Notes: generated by a model not told the origin, from the letters alone. Numbered from the stretch's first letter, positions 30,289 to 43,010 are shown. The stretch is DNA of 64,000 nt from Pleurodeles waltl (GCF_031143425.1 NC_090445.1:1576138049-1576202048); one strand, 5' to 3'. Translations and numbers: made by a program.

Positions 30289-33200
30289 CACTGAGAAAAA
30301 TCCTGCTGTTCTTCCTGCGCTCGTCTAGCGAGGTTGGTGCTCCATTATGGGTGCAGGACCCATTCCAATGTTCCACCAAACGAAATTCAAACGCTGGCAC
30401 TCCATGCAACTGAAATGTTTATGCAGACCAATAAATCCTTGTCACATTTTCAATTTTCCATTTTCCAAATAGAAAATTAGGGCAACGCGTTTCAACCATC
30501 ACGGTCTTCTTCATTAGCCCACAAAGAAAAAATTCAAAATCAACATGGCCCCTCCTACCTCAGGTATATCATCTCTAACAAATCATAGACATAGAAGAGT
30601 TTTTTTTTAAAGTTTTTTTTTTTAAATGTTTTGTTGTTATAATTTACTCTTGCTCTCCTCAGTCATATAATACGATAAAAACAAAAAATATATATTTACT
30701 CCTAAATAATAATCAGATAATCTATTTTCCACTTTGGCATCTTTTCCATCCAAAAAATCAAATTGAAAACATCGTCATAACAATTCTGCTATTACTGGTA
30801 GGATGGCCACATTAACAAAAAAAACATCATAACCGAATAAAATAAAGCCCTGAACAACTGTTCACAACCATGTACCTACATCCTTGACTAACCAATATGT
30901 ACATAAAGTTCCTCGTCCTTCTTCAAACCCCAAGGATGTCGGCTTAATATACTTGGAATCCAGCTTTCTTAATTTCCTCTCTCTGTTGCCCCCCTAGGTG
31001 TACCCAACACTCTGTCTATTCCAAAAAAGTCATTTTGTTTATCATTCCCGCATGTACTAAGTTGCAGTGGCGAGCTACTGGGTAAGTTACATCTTTATTT
31101 GTAATTGCTCTCCAATGGCCAAGAATCCGTTTTTTTTAGGGAAAAATCGTGCTGCCCACATATTGTAGCCACCTGGGAAACACTATCACGTAAATTGAAA
31201 CTCTGAATTGCAACCCAAGAATTTTTTAATTCTCTCTTTTTTTCCCGTTGGTAGCACATAGTCTTTACGGTTCATGCTATATCTGCATGCTTTACTCTTC
31301 GCACATTTGTAGAAACCTTGTTGTTTGTCTAAGAAGGTCTCCCTCCTTTTAAGTGAATAGCTATGTACCAGTATGTCCCGCAGGGAACTGCTTTTTCTGT
31401 AAGTTATCCTGGGATAAGGACTAACTAACTGACCAATCACCTTATCCGCCTTGATCAGATGCCAATATTTGATCAAGATCTTTTTTACTTGCGACGAATA
31501 CGCATTGAAAGTAGTTACACATCTCAGAGTGTTTATATCAGTCACCTTATTTTTTGGAACCAGTAAGTTGGCTCACTGAACTTCCTTTACCTTACGACAT
31601 GCAACCCTGATAACTTTGTTTGAATATCCTCTAGATCTAAACCTGTGAATCATTGTTGCTTGTTCCCATTTCAAAACTCTGAGGTGTGCTGCAGTTCCTT
31701 TTCACTCTAAGTAGTTCCCCTTAGGGTATACTCCATTTCAGACTAGGCAGATGGTGACTATGAGCATGTAACATGCTGTTACCTGCCATACTTTTTCTGA
31801 ACAATCTAGTATGTAAAGTACCTGCTTCAACCCTGACCTCAACATCTAAAAATTCCATAACCTGTTTATGTGTCTTATGTGTAAATTGTAAATTTAAATC
31901 ATTCCTTGGTAGCCAATTCAAAAAGTCACATAACTTTGATTCAGGACCGTCCCAGATCATAAATATATCATCAATACATCTTGTTGAGAAAATAATATGG
32001 TTGGACCATTTTTCATTCTTGTCCACCATCACATGCTGCGTTTCCCACCACCCCATAAAGAGACAGGCATAACTTGCGGCAAAGCAACTCCCCATCGCAG
32101 TCCCGGTTTTTTGTCTGTACCATTGATCCTCAAATTATTTTACAAGCAGAATCTTAACATTCTCAAAAGCAATTCAGAATGATCTAAGAGTCTAATTGGT
32201 TTATCCCTGAAAAAGTGCTTACAGGCCTGAATGCCCAAATCATGTAGGATACAAGTATACAATGATACGACATCTATAGTTACCATGATGTAATGAGTTT
32301 GCCATGGAATATGTTGTATTTTTGTTAAAACAAATCTGTGGTGTCTCTGCAATATGAGGTCAAACTAAATTCATAAGGACATAAAAAGTAATCTAGGTAT
32401 ATTGAGGCATTTTCCAAGAGACTACCTTTTGCTGATTCTATAGGCCGTCCTGGGGGGTTATGGATATCCTTGTATATCTTGGGTAACATATAGAAACAAG
32501 GTGCCAAAGGTTTCCTAACCAACAAAAAATGAAACTCATCATCTGAGATCAAACCTCTATCTGAACTTTCAGAGAGCAAATCATGAAACCTAGTTATCGA
32601 TTCTCGATATGCAGTCACCGTCGATACTTCATAGCAGTTAGAATACACCAATTGTCTTCTTGCTTCCTTTTGATTATTTCTGAAAATTCCACAATACCAC
32701 ATTGCCCCCCTTATCAGCAGGTTTAATCACAAATGAAGTTGTTTTGCTCAAAGACACTATAGCTGATCCTTGACCTGGTGTGAGATTCTGTGCAAATACC
32801 TCATCAGCCTTACTCCATAGTCTGACTAAATCAAAAGTCACGGCTTCATGAAAAGCATCAATATTGTCATGTGGCATAGTGTGATTACATCTCGATTTTA
32901 ATTTGAATTTACTCCCACTCATATTTCCTGTTTCCAAACCCAATTCTTGCAGTTACTCAGTTTCTGTATCCCATGTTCTTTCCCCTACTTCCAATTCTCT
33001 CAGAGTAGCTAAACCATCAATGTCACTAATAGTCAATTCTGAAGATATGTCTATATCATCCACATTCACATTAACATTCTGCATTGAAGGTTGCTCTTTC
33101 TGTTGCGCAAACATTTTCATTAACTTTAATTTTCCAACAAAACGAAAAATATCAATACGTGTCTTAGTGTAATTAAAATTTGCTGTCGGACAGAAGGATA

Positions 33201-34830
33201 AGCCTAATTCCAGTACTGTTTGTTCATCCTGAGATAAAGGATAAGACGAGATATTGACTATTGTCAGTTTATTTTCATTGTTTATCTCTTTCTCCTGTTG
33301 TAATGTATATTTCTGCCATCCAATTTCTCGCTTTCTTGCTGACATGCCACCTCACCTGGTCTTTTTACTTCTCCGCCTTCTCCCCTGCCTCTTGGGGGCT
33401 TTCTCTGTGGTCTCTGATTCATTTGTAAGAAATGGTACTCTTCCAAAGTTGTGAATGGTTGCCCAGCGAGCATACTCGATCCCGGTACATATCAGACACG
33501 TTTTCCACACTAGATTCGGACAAGGACATCTCTTGTCGTCTTAAAGCTTCACCTTGTCTGAAATCCTTTCTTGCTTGATCAAACCTCCTGCCAAACGTAA
33601 GAATAAGTTCCATTGCATACTCATTTTTATCACGTATGAAGTTCCTCCTCTTCCTCAATTTAATTTCTTCTTCATATTTCTTAAGTCTTTCCTTCATATC
33701 TTTACAAAATGTCTTAATGTCGTCTTGTGCCTCATGATGCTCTAAAACTGCCCTCAAACTGCCAATTTCCTCGGTAATTAGAGTCAATTCTATGGCTGCA
33801 TATTTTGATAGGAGCTCCAACATACTTTTACACGTAGATGCCATTAATAAGGACCATTCTTCTAACAATTTGGGATGTGGGTTGAAAGTGTCGGAGTGAT
33901 CAATATTCTAAGACCACAAGGGACCCGCCCTACCTCGATGTAATTATTCAATGAGATAACTTCCAAATTCTGTTTATTTCTTTTTTGTTTAACCTCTCCA
34001 GGTGCCATAATTGTTGCTTCAAGGGCACAGTCCCCTGAGATTCACCATTTTTACTCCCATACGTTAAATGTGTGGAGCTGCCTCCATTCTCAGACGCATT
34101 GCCTCACTCATTCTGGACGCAATGAATTAAAGGTTCTTTCCCCCCCAAAAAAAGGGGCTCTATAGAATATCAAATATTTCACACAGGCGGCCTGACTGCT
34201 AGTGTCTTGAAAATATTAAATCAGGATAGCTTCATAGTCTATTTGTTAAAGACTCCTATATATCCTGTTTTCTTTTACACGCAGTGTCAGTTTCTCAGTT
34301 GACAAGGGTTTCATTCACCACACTGACTAAACATTTACAGAAAAAACACTGCGTCGAGGGAGCTTATCTTAGTTGCTACAGTAAACAGCCGGCGCCTGTC
34401 CTTTATCATTCCAATCAATCGGTGATGCAGATTACTGTATTCTTATTCTTATACACGAAGCATGGAGAAAAAAGATTTTGTAGTTCATGTTCCAGTACTA
34501 AAATCGATACCACTTCGTACATGAAACCAGAAGGAAAGAATATCAAATAGATGTGAACCTGTCTCTTGCCAAGTTCACAAAGTTCACAATACTTTAACCG
34601 TGCCGTCGGCTTCTTGTAATTACACTGATCGGGTACGTGGAAGAGAGCTGCAGGACCCACACCGTTGATATTTATGACTGAAATCCTAATTAAGAAGACC
34701 GTGATGGTTGAAATCCGTTGCCCTAATTTTGTATTTGGAAAATGGAAAATTTTAAATGTGACAAGGATTTATTGGTCTGAATAAACATTTCAGTTGCGTG
34801 GGGTGCCAGTGTTTGAATTTCGTTTGGTGG

Positions 34831-34833
<3 letters not shown>
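30289..34833 (-). mobile_element. Penelope-like retroelement (GIY-YIG type) with inverted terminal repeats
   Basis: A ~147-bp block at 30370-30516 recurs inverted at 34687-34833 (TTCCACCAAACGAAATTC, ACAAGGATTTATTGGTCTG and TTCAACCATCACGGTCTTC in the two orientations). Between them lies a minus-strand reverse transcriptase with a C-terminal GIY-YIG-like part. Penelope-like elements are known for terminal repeats in direct or inverted order. Both ends abut TA microsatellites (30229-30288 and 34834-34864), so the element apparently inserted into one. Confidence 0.85.
30890..33868 (-). pseudogene. Penelope-like reverse transcriptase / GIY-YIG endonuclease, broken
   Basis: The reading runs from 33868 leftward in several frames. 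N-terminal helical part: KKYEEEIKLRKRRNFIRDKN. Then YPLSQDEQTVLELGLSFCPT, TSFVIKPADKGGNVVLW, LPKIYKD and GRPIESAKGSLLENAS (fingers), CRDTTDLF, a palm block MVTIDVVSLYTCI (32285), MGSCFAASYACLFMGWWE, and CIDDIFMIWDG, which holds the active-site Asp pair (YxDD with Cys for Tyr). LDVEVRVEAGTLHTRLFRKS follows. The C-terminus has QYVGSTIF-like remnants of the GIY-YIG endonuclease near 31165 and FFGIDRVLGTPRGA with WIPSILSRHPWGLKKD down to about 30890. At least six frameshifts or stops make it inactive. It would have been a telomerase-related reverse transcriptase fused to an endonuclease. Confidence 0.88.

Positions 34834-34864
<31 letters not shown>
34834..34864. repeat. (TA)n microsatellite, ~31 bp
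   Basis: A TA run directly follows the right inverted repeat of the Penelope-like element, the partner of the run at 30229-30288. Confidence 0.95.
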
Positions 34865-34868
<4 letters not shown>

Positions 34869-36879
34869 TTACATTATTGTGGAGTTACATATCGAAAATC
34901 TGGACTTGCTTACCTTCAGTATTTTATTTTCTATATTTTGTCCTTGATATCGTGTCCCATCAATTTTCGGGTGTTGATATTCATGGTGCACACCATTCAT
35001 GGGTGTTGAAAACCAACTGGACCTGTCTATTAAAAACACTATTAAGGCACCTGATGCAGATATCTACATGTATACAAGATGTTTATAGAATTATAGCCAC
35101 ACGAATAATGTACCTACATCAAAGATCTGTATGTAACCTGCAAAGTATTAGTTTCAAATCTTGCAGGTTTTTTCTCAACCCATCATTATTCTAGATTTCA
35201 TTTAGGTAGTTATAAATGCTTACTACTAATTAGTGCAAGTACACAGATGCACCTTATATTCTTACATGACATTCAAAGGCCTACACCTCATACATACAGA
35301 GTTTGTGAGTGACAAGTTCATTTGAAATTAGTTTGCCTCTTTGCAACTGCTGAGGAGACATGGTGTATGCCTTTCCTTGGGCTCTGATGGGTGTCTGTTG
35401 GAGAATTTAATCAAGGTGTTAAGTAGTACGTGTGACCCTTTGACATACAAGTGCACCCAGCCTTGCCGGACAAAGGCATCTGCTGATTAACTTTAAGTGT
35501 GCTAGGCTTGGCTGTAAAGAAAGGTTGTAGAGTTTGTTCTGATGCCCATAGGGCACCAAACAGGACTACTGGTGTCTGCACACAGTGGTGGGACACAGTA
35601 GGATTCAGAACACAGTAAGATTAGCTGATGCCCTGCCCGGTCCCACTCAATAACAACTTGCAGACTCTCTACATTCCAGCACTGTTTACAGATAAGCGCC
35701 CATATCTGGCTTCTCCAATGAGTAGCGCGTGAGCTACTAGTAGCTTGCAGGCTCCATGTAGGTAGCTCTTCTGTATTCTGTCAAGCCTACTAAATTAGGA
35801 GCTTTTTGCTTAGTTGAATTGATATGTGTATACTAAAATTGAAAAGCATGTTTTCTGGATGAAAACCTATGCTCGTAAAGTGATGTTTTGAGATTAAATA
35901 GATTTCCAAAATATATTTAAAGCTGACATTTAAGTGATAAATCATGCAGCATTGGGAGACCTGTTACAAATATTACCTTGGTGCCAGGGGCATTGCAGCT
36001 GTGGCTGTCATGTATAAATCATGTAGAGGCATTCCAAATTGATAAAACCTTAGTTGGCCTGTACCAGTAATATTGCATAAGGTAGCCACTAATCTACTCA
36101 CATCTGACCTGGTCACTATTTTAACACTAGGAATAGTAGCTCAGGATGATTTTCATTGAACATAAATTGCTCTCTTTACAATACAAGTTAAAGATCCCTG
36201 GCCTAGATAATTTCACCATCTATGATTGTAGACTTTGTCACGATTGATAAGTTGTAAAAGAAGCATAAATGTAGTATGTGATTTAATGTAAGCTTAGTGT
36301 TAGCACTCATTTGTACACTACAAACTTTGGGCTGTCACAATATGGAGAATCAGATGGGTGTATTTCTTTGAGCACCACACTTTTGAGGTCCCACGGGAAG
36401 GCAATTAATTTCCAGACAACAGCAGTCAGAGGTTAACAGTAAAAAACAGAACAGTAATAGGCGATTAGTCATATTGTTCTAGGAGTGTGGACCTGATGTG
36501 ATCCAGTCTTAATTTAGCTTCACTTTTAACTGAGCAGTATAGAGAGCTCTGAAGCAGGGTCTCTTTTCCCAGAATGCTAAATTATGTCTTGCCATAAGGC
36601 TTTGTTGTGGAGGCTCTCCAGAAAAGCATTTTGTTCTATCAAGCTGTGGACCCAGCAACTCTAGCGGCCTCACCTACAGAAACTGAAAACTGTTAGCTGA
36701 CAAATTCTAACATCAACGGTCTGCTTAATTCCGAAGGGAAAGTTATTATAGGGTCCATTTTGCAGACCAGTATTTTGCTGTGAAGCCAGTGGTGAGGTAC
36801 AACAGGTGCTAGAAAAGTTATTTTGTCCCATCATAACAAAAACCACATACAGCCTTAGTTTGTAGGTCATGCCTGCGGC
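34865..36879. other. No recognisable gene or element
   Basis: AT-rich sequence without open frames of note. I see no known family motif on either strand. Confidence 0.5.
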
Positions 36880-37090
36880 ATGTGCTACTTGCACATTCAC
36901 TCTCGCTTGCAAGGCTATTGTGTACCACAAGGGGCTTGCAACCAATCCATTGTTTACCATTCAGTGGCTTCCTTATCACTCTTCTTTGGTGCCTCCTAAT
37001 TGGCCAGTGTAGGTTATGCATTAGTTCCTTTCCTTTTTGTGGAGCATGGACCAAGCACAAATTGATTCAGCTTAATTAGTGCCTGTCCAC
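36880..37090 (+). repeat. Dispersed repeat, copy 2 (partner at 13565-13805)
   Basis: The 3' part (GACCAAGCACAAATTGATTCAGCTTA) and the order of shared words match the copy at 13565-13805, in the same orientation. Confidence 0.55.
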
Positions 37091-37234
37091 TGCTCGCACT
37101 GTGATTCAAGTAGTATTATTTCTTCCCCACTCCCCCTTGATTTCCACATACCTCCATCATCAGTGTTGCACTCCCTACACACACTCTTCCTCTCTGTTGC
37201 TCCCCATTCTCCGTCCAGCAATAAAAAAGGCGTA

Positions 37235-37600
37235 TGATGCGAACAGTGCTGGCCACATCATAGAAGGTTTTAAAAAGTTTCAGCCATGTTATGCAGCAGC
37301 TAATGTGCAACATGGCTGAAAGTTAAAAAAACATGATGACAAGGAGCGCTGCTATGTTATAACGATTTTTTAAATAGCTTTCAGACATGCTGCACAGCAA
37401 CTGATGTATACCATGGCTGATACTTTTAAAAAAGTGCCAGCTTTGACAATGTCATAGTTCTTTTATTTTCTTTACATTCAACTACGTTGCTCAGTGGCTG
37501 TAGCGCTGTGCAACATGGCTAAAAACTCATTGACAAAGCCAATAAATCTTGCCTAGGTGAGACCTACTGGCTTTGTCAATGCTTGTTGTTATTATCTTTG
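37235..37600. repeat. Dispersed hairpin repeat with internal triplication
   Basis: CAGCCATGTTATGCAGCAGC and a facing GTGCAACATGGCTG form a palindrome. Looser versions recur at 37385-37425 and 37490-37525. The right end has ATTGACAAAGCCAATA facing TACTGGCTTTGTCAAT. It is related to 17960-18115. Confidence 0.6.
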
Positions 37601-38749
37601 GCAAGTAGGTGTGTACTGGGGAGCACTAGTTCAATGTTATCTATTTCACCTTAGTAAATAACCCCAAACAATTTAACCTCTCATCTTACACCAAAAGAAT
37701 CAGGCAAAACTGATTTCAGTCAGTGAGGGAAAGTACAGCAAAGAGAGCACACATACTTGGTTCGCTGTACGAAAGAATGACATCAAAGTATGTACAGTGA
37801 AAAACAAAAAAATCACTCAAATAATTTTAAATGCTACAAGTTTCCTATGCATGCGTAGTCTATGCCATATGCAGAACACCCAGATGTAGAGCTAGAGATG
37901 CATGTAACTCAGCTGCCATTACCAGCTCCACTTGAGTTTAAGGTGTTCTGCCTTTGCAAAGGGGGATCAAATTAGGCCACAGGTGGGAACTGCTTCACTA
38001 TACCTAATATTTAGACAATTAATGAGGTAGTCACTGGTGAGGCACTGCATCAGAAACTTAGAGATGATGGAAGGAAAGAGATAGGGCTTTGGGGAAAGGA
38101 AACCATGGTGGGCCCTGAATATTGAGCAGGCAATATCAATATTATATAATAATACTGAAGGCCAACTATTGAGGTAAAATATCCGTATGTATGTATTATG
38201 GATTTTTATATCTAACTCAGCACCTATGTACCTTGACAGTATATATCATCAAGGTACATAGATGAGGAGTTACGAATAATAAATATATACTTCCCTATAT
38301 GCATTTACATTTCAATATTTTTGTTCTTGATATTTTGGCTATGATATTAAGGCATACCGATATTCTCTCCTCAATATTCCAAATAATAGGTTTAAATCTG
38401 ACCACAAGTAACAGAGGGATGATGGTGGGATGCTAGGAGGGAGGTTAGCAACGAAATTTCAGAATGTGGGCAATGGGCCACGTGAAGGTAGGCAAGCGGA
38501 AAAAAAAACCCACATATGATTAAAGAGAAAGGAGGCTGAAGATAAAAGCAGTAAAAACTGAAGGCGGGAGACATTATATGGATTAAAAACCTGGGAATAG
38601 GAGAAAAGGTAACCCACGTTTTATGCTAGTCCAAAAGCTGTGTGCTGTGTTCAGTCTTATGTCAATAATCTTGTGAACTTTGATGATATCTAACAATCCA
38701 GTTGAGCAGGGCATGGCACAGAACTCATTAAATACTTTGAACAGCCTTA
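37601..38749. other. No recognisable gene or element
   Basis: AT-rich spacer. A local inverted pair TATGTACCTTGA / TCAAGGTACATA lies at 38226-38262. Confidence 0.5.
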
Positions 38750-39242
38750 GGGCCTGATCTAGATGTTGGCAGCAACGAGTCTGCTGCCACTTTTTTGACA
38801 GAAACCCTGTCTGCCGGCTTGGTGGTCCGCCTGCCCAATTTAGATGTTGCCAGACCCACAGACTTTAACCTGCCCGATTCCCACCAACTCCACCAAGGAT
38901 TCCCATTTGCTGCGATGGCGCCATAGGAAATAGTGGCTGGTGGTGGCACTCCAACCACACTTCCTGCAGTGCAGATTTGGATGTGCCTTACTGCCGAGCA
39001 ACATTTGGCGGTCCGACCTCCACTTCTAAGTTGGTGGATTTGGGAGAAAAAGAGGTAAAAACTCACCTTTTTTCCCAATTCTAATTTGGTTTCAGCTGGA
39101 CACGGTTGGACAACACCTTCCATTACTGCTGCCACAGGACCATGGAGAAAACACGACTCCCCCATTGCTGACACAAAGGTAGAGAACTCGCATTGGCTGT
39201 GTACATTAAGGGGTCACTGCACATGAGCTCTGGACCACTGAA

Positions 39243-39296
39243 GACATATACAAGTCACAGTAACTTTTTTTTAAATTACTGTGACATGTATATGTC
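39243..39296. repeat. 21-bp hairpin, one mismatch
   Basis: GACATATACAAGTCACAGTAA (39243-39263) and its reverse complement (39276-39296, one mismatch) enclose 12 bases, in the middle of the element 38750-40240. Confidence 0.85.
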
Positions 39297-39419
39297 AGGG
39301 ACACAAGTGGGTCGGACATGGATGGGGACACACTGGTACACAACACATCTTGCACACATAGAAACTGTCATTGTGGTGTCAGTATTCATTGCCAAATGAA
39401 TGCTAGCACCACAATGATG

Positions 39420-39960
39420 GTGCAATCACACTTGTAAACTGTGTCCATGTGTGCACATTGCAAGGGGACCTGTACCTGTCATGTTGTGCTTCGAGTTGTG
39501 AGTGTAACTCAGTACATGTGTGTGTGTGTGTGTGCGATTGACTGGATGAGGTGTAGTGAGCTGGAGTGGGTGATGTTGTTGTGTCAGTATGTGTGCCACT
39601 TGCATATGGCATTGATGTTGCTGTGAATGTTGTGTTTTGTATTGTGTTGCTGTGTGCAACATTCAGGAGAGGGTTGTTGTGTGGCAGTCATTGTGATGTG
39701 TGTAGTTGTGGTTGTGTGTGTGTGTGTTTGTGTAGATGAATGTGTAGTTGCGTTGGTTGTTGTGGTTGTATTGTGTGTGGGTGCAGTGTCAATAGTGTGT
39801 GTGTCACGTGTGGACGTCAATGTGTGTTTTCAGCATGTACATGTTGTGTTGTGGCGGAATGACAATGGATAATAGTGTGTATGTGATGTGTTGTGTGATG
39901 CAGGGGGACACACATGGCAAAGGTACAGTGTGTGTGTGGGTGTGTAACCTACCTCTATTC
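39420..39960. repeat. TG-rich simple-sequence tract
   Basis: Irregular TGTG, TTGTG and GTGTG runs occupy about 540 bases, including pure (TG)n stretches near 39516 and 39712. Valine/Cys-rich open frames here are compositional artefacts. Confidence 0.85.
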
Positions 39961-40244
39961 CACAGTCACTGCCATTGTCCAATGTCCATAGGCTCCAGCA
40001 ATGTCCTCCCTCCATCAGCAAACTGCCACCAGTACACTGCCTCTAGGACTGTAACATCTAAATACGGGCAGCAGGAACTCACCTTTCTGACGGCTAGGAA
40101 GAGCACTCCATCTTGGTGGTCGGCGGCTTAGCCCCAATGCATCTAAATATGGCAGGATGAACACGATCAACTTGATGGTCTTCTTGGATCCACCCCTGCA
40201 GCAGTTTGGGGGTAAGACCGCCAAGATCTAAATCAGGCCCTGAA

Positions 40245-40550
40245 GCCCCCTTTTAACGCCTGTTCTTGAGCAGGCATTAAAAGTGCCGTAATAAAAGGTG
40301 CAAGGAAATCCAGAGATTTCCTTGCACCATTTTACCAGCTCCCCTAATGGGGGAAAGTCCCCTTTGCATATAGTATGCCTGGCGCAGACATAATGTAGTG
40401 CAAAGGGTTACAGAGTGGTGCAAATTCATGTATTGCGCCACTCTGTAAATACAGCGCAGGGATTTCGGCCTAGTTGGGCCCCCTTAACGTCAATATAAAT
40501 TACGTTAATGTGGCGTAAAGTGGCGCTAGGGGCCTATAAATATGCCCCTT
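40245..40550. mobile_element. Palindrome-rich MITE fragment
   Basis: It contains a perfect 14-bp hairpin (40297-40328, loop of 4) and a second one around CAGAGTGGTGCAA / TTGCGCCACTCTG (40411-40445). It ends ATAAATATGCCCC. The left border is unclear because it abuts the element ending at 40240. No coding. Confidence 0.55.
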
Positions 40551-40749
40551 AGTATGTACAGCTGATGGTTCAGCATTTCTGATTTTTTTTGTATCCTTCA
40601 ACATAATGAATGTTTGTAGGTGATAAAGGTGTAACTTCTGAACAAGCAAATCAATATTATGCCAGCAACGTTTGGCCTGATATACTCTCCACAGGCAGAA
40701 TTGCACCGTGGCCACCAATTGGTTAACAACCTGTCTAATGAATATTAAC

Positions 40750-41139
40750 TAGGCAGGCCACTTTTTGCGAACCTGTGAATGGCTGCAAATGAAGGGATGG
40801 TGGGCTGCCAAGGATAGCAGATCTGAAACCCTGCATTTGCTTTTCCAAAACGGGAAACACTACTGTTTTAAAAGCAGTGCTTGCCCATTAAACAGTCAGA
40901 TGCTGCTTAAGAAAAAAAAGATTTCCCTATGGGAAAACATCGGAGGAGTCGGCAGTAGGCAACTGCCTGCTCCCCTAAAGGGCCACTCAATATGAATCCT
41001 AAAGGGAAACAGTTACTATCCCAACTTGAGAGGTGGTAACTTTTCAATGGTTTCCAATCAGAAAGGAGATCACAGGTCGATCCTTTCCTTTGCCACTGGC
41101 AAAGTGAAGGGGGTGCCTCTTTCATACCCATCTTCAAGG
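40750..41139. repeat. Dispersed repeat fragment
   Basis: GATCCTTTCCTTTGCCACTG followed by GCAAAGTG...GTGCCTCTTTCATACCC resembles 48300-48360 (GATGCTTTCCTTTGCGACTT, GATGCCTCTTTAATACCC). This points to a shared interspersed repeat of unknown class. Confidence 0.45.
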
Positions 41140-41500
41140 GCGTAGCTTCGGGGTGTGGGGGTAGGGGGATATTACACTCCCCCTTCCCCCATAAATGTAT
41201 TTTTTGACAAATAGTTGGGTCCAGGTGATTTCAGTCCATATGGTGAGGTGTCTGACAGCTTTCAGCAGAAATGTTTACACACAGACAAAAACTCACTCAC
41301 ATTCTCTCTGTTTGGAAAGACTTAAAAAATGTTGGTTATTTCACTAAGTAATTCGCTTTCTCTCACTTAATCCACCTACGGCTAGACATTCTCTCTTTCC
41401 ACTGCCCCTCAAGAACCTCTGGCACGTCCTGCTTGTTGTAAAATGTATTTTAACAAAATGCCAGCTTGATTGTCGGGAAATCTGAAACTAACACCCCCCC
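41140..41500 (+). repeat. Dispersed repeat, copy 2 (partner at 22183-22530)
   Basis: It carries the same ordered words as the first copy, ending GATTGTCGGGAAATCTGAA at about 41468. Confidence 0.65.
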
Positions 41501-42419
41501 TCCTCTAGCCTGCCATTGCACCGACACTTTTATAAGAAGTATAGCGGTTTCGTCTATGTTAAAAGGTACTTGGCTGAAAAGATTTTTTGCAGTCACAAAG
41601 TCTGATTCACTTGCTTTGCGACTGCAGCAGCATTCATACAGGAGGCCCCGAGCTCCCTCGGGCCTTAGTGCTACCGTCTTCAAACTGGAGCCAGTAGTAA
41701 ACAAGGGCTGTCTCTTTCACTCCAGCTGTGGTGATGTGCTAGGTAGCGCGTTCTCTGTAAGAGAAAGGGAGGAAGGGCTTCTAAGGAGTGCCTTCCACAC
41801 AAGCCCGATAAGCTGTGTTTGCTCAAGATATTAAAACTGTGTAAAGCCCGGCTCATCAAAACGACAGCTGCTTATAATAGGAGAGCGGCACCAGCAATAA
41901 AAGTTTACAGCTGCTTCAGACTGTGTGACCCTCGCAGGGTGAGTGGAGGGAAATGTTTCTGGATTACATAAACTCACTTACACTCCAACGCGAGGGAGTC
42001 ACTTTACGCCATGTTGATAGGGCAGCGAGGGCCAAATACGCAACGCAATTTCTGTGAGTAGCAATGCGGCCCCCTAGCCTTAGGTGTGATTTGCTCATTA
42101 ATTTTCCTGAAGTACAGAAAAAAAGCTTTGTGAATCACTCTCGATTTCTGGAGAAAACTAATTATGGAGTAAAATTCCCCAGCTAAGTTTCCTCCACATC
42201 CTGCTTCCTCTGGTGATGGAAATTCACTACGTATTTAGCGCTTCTCCGAGAAATTGGAGGATTTTCAGTTCCCCTTCGAGCTCCAAAGAGGCCATTGATT
42301 TCATTTTATTGAATTAATTGGACAACTCGATGCTAATGCTGTGTAAATGAAAAGGCATGGAGATGTGGTGCTTACTGTTGACTGGGACCGATGTTGGAAG
42401 CCAGTAATGTCAGTGGCCA
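41501..42419. other. No recognisable gene or element
   Basis: No convincing open frame. The 122-codon frame at 41466-41834 has no recognisable motif and overlaps the dispersed repeat. Confidence 0.45.
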
Positions 42420-43010
42420 ATTATGATAAGAACTACTGGTATTCAAGAGCAGTCATCACTAAAAATGCCCCAGAAGAAATACTGGTGTCCAAGAGCAGCC
42501 ATCACTAAAAGTGCCCCAGTCACCATGACTACCTGGGCCCCATTCACCGCCATGCCTAATGCACCGTTCAACATCACTACCATTGCATCACTCATCATTC
42601 AACTCAGTCTCTAAGAAAACCAGTGCCTCAGTCACCAGCACTGCCAGTGGCCCACATTCATATCACTACCATAGTCCCATTCACTATTCTGACAATGTCT
42701 GATTTACCTTCACTTCTGGAGTCTCCCAGCCACATCGATAATAGTACCCTGAAGTTGCCGTCAACAGCAAGCACCCATCCTGCCCCCATCACTTGTCTCT
42801 TCCTCCAGTTACCCTCCCTCTCAGTTCCCTTTCATCGTCACAGCCTGTGACCCATAGTCACCATTATTGCTAGTGTGCTCCAGATAACACCTCTGTCTCA
42901 GTCATCATTAAACAAAATGTCTCCAGTTGTTATAGGCATCCACCATTACCACTGTCACATTCACACCCACAGTCACAAGTACAAGCAAGGCAGATACCAT
43001 CAGTTTAAGC
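42420..43010. repeat. Degenerate CATCACCA low-complexity tract
   Basis: Words such as ATCACTACCAT, CAGTCACCA and CCATTCAC recur throughout. At its start two ~45-bp tandem copies share AGAGCAGNCATCACTAAAA (about 42446 and 42492). No coding is inferred. Confidence 0.6.

Larger units (their letters stand above)
38750..40240. mobile_element. 1.49-kb non-autonomous TIR element, GGGCCTGATT family
   Basis: The left end GGGCCTGATCTAGATGTTGG and right end CCAAGATCTAAATCAGGCCC are the terminal inverted repeats, flanked by TTA and TGA. No transposase frame is present. The interior has GGCGGTC/CCGCC words near the ends, a 21-bp palindrome at 39243-39296, and a TG-rich core (39420-39960). It is the longest of three members of this family in the window. 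Confidence 0.8.

Noticed and set aside
30487..30517. Hammerhead-like words (CTAATGA ... GAAACGC, minus strand) in the Penelope terminal repeat
   Set aside because: Penelope terminal repeats can carry hammerheads, but here G5 of the core is A and four unpaired bases separate the core from the possible stem II. I do not call it.
30890..33868. Classification of the minus-strand reverse transcriptase as DIRS, LTR or LINE
   Set aside because: FVIKPADKGGNVVLW, the RT block order, GIY-YIG remnant at the C-terminus and inverted terminal repeats fit Penelope-like elements instead.
39441..39872. Val/Cys-rich and Thr/His-rich frames
   Set aside because: TG-rich simple sequence inside a non-autonomous element.
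41466..41834. 122-codon plus-strand frame as host gene
   Set aside because: No motif, overlaps a dispersed repeat, and no splice or promoter context.
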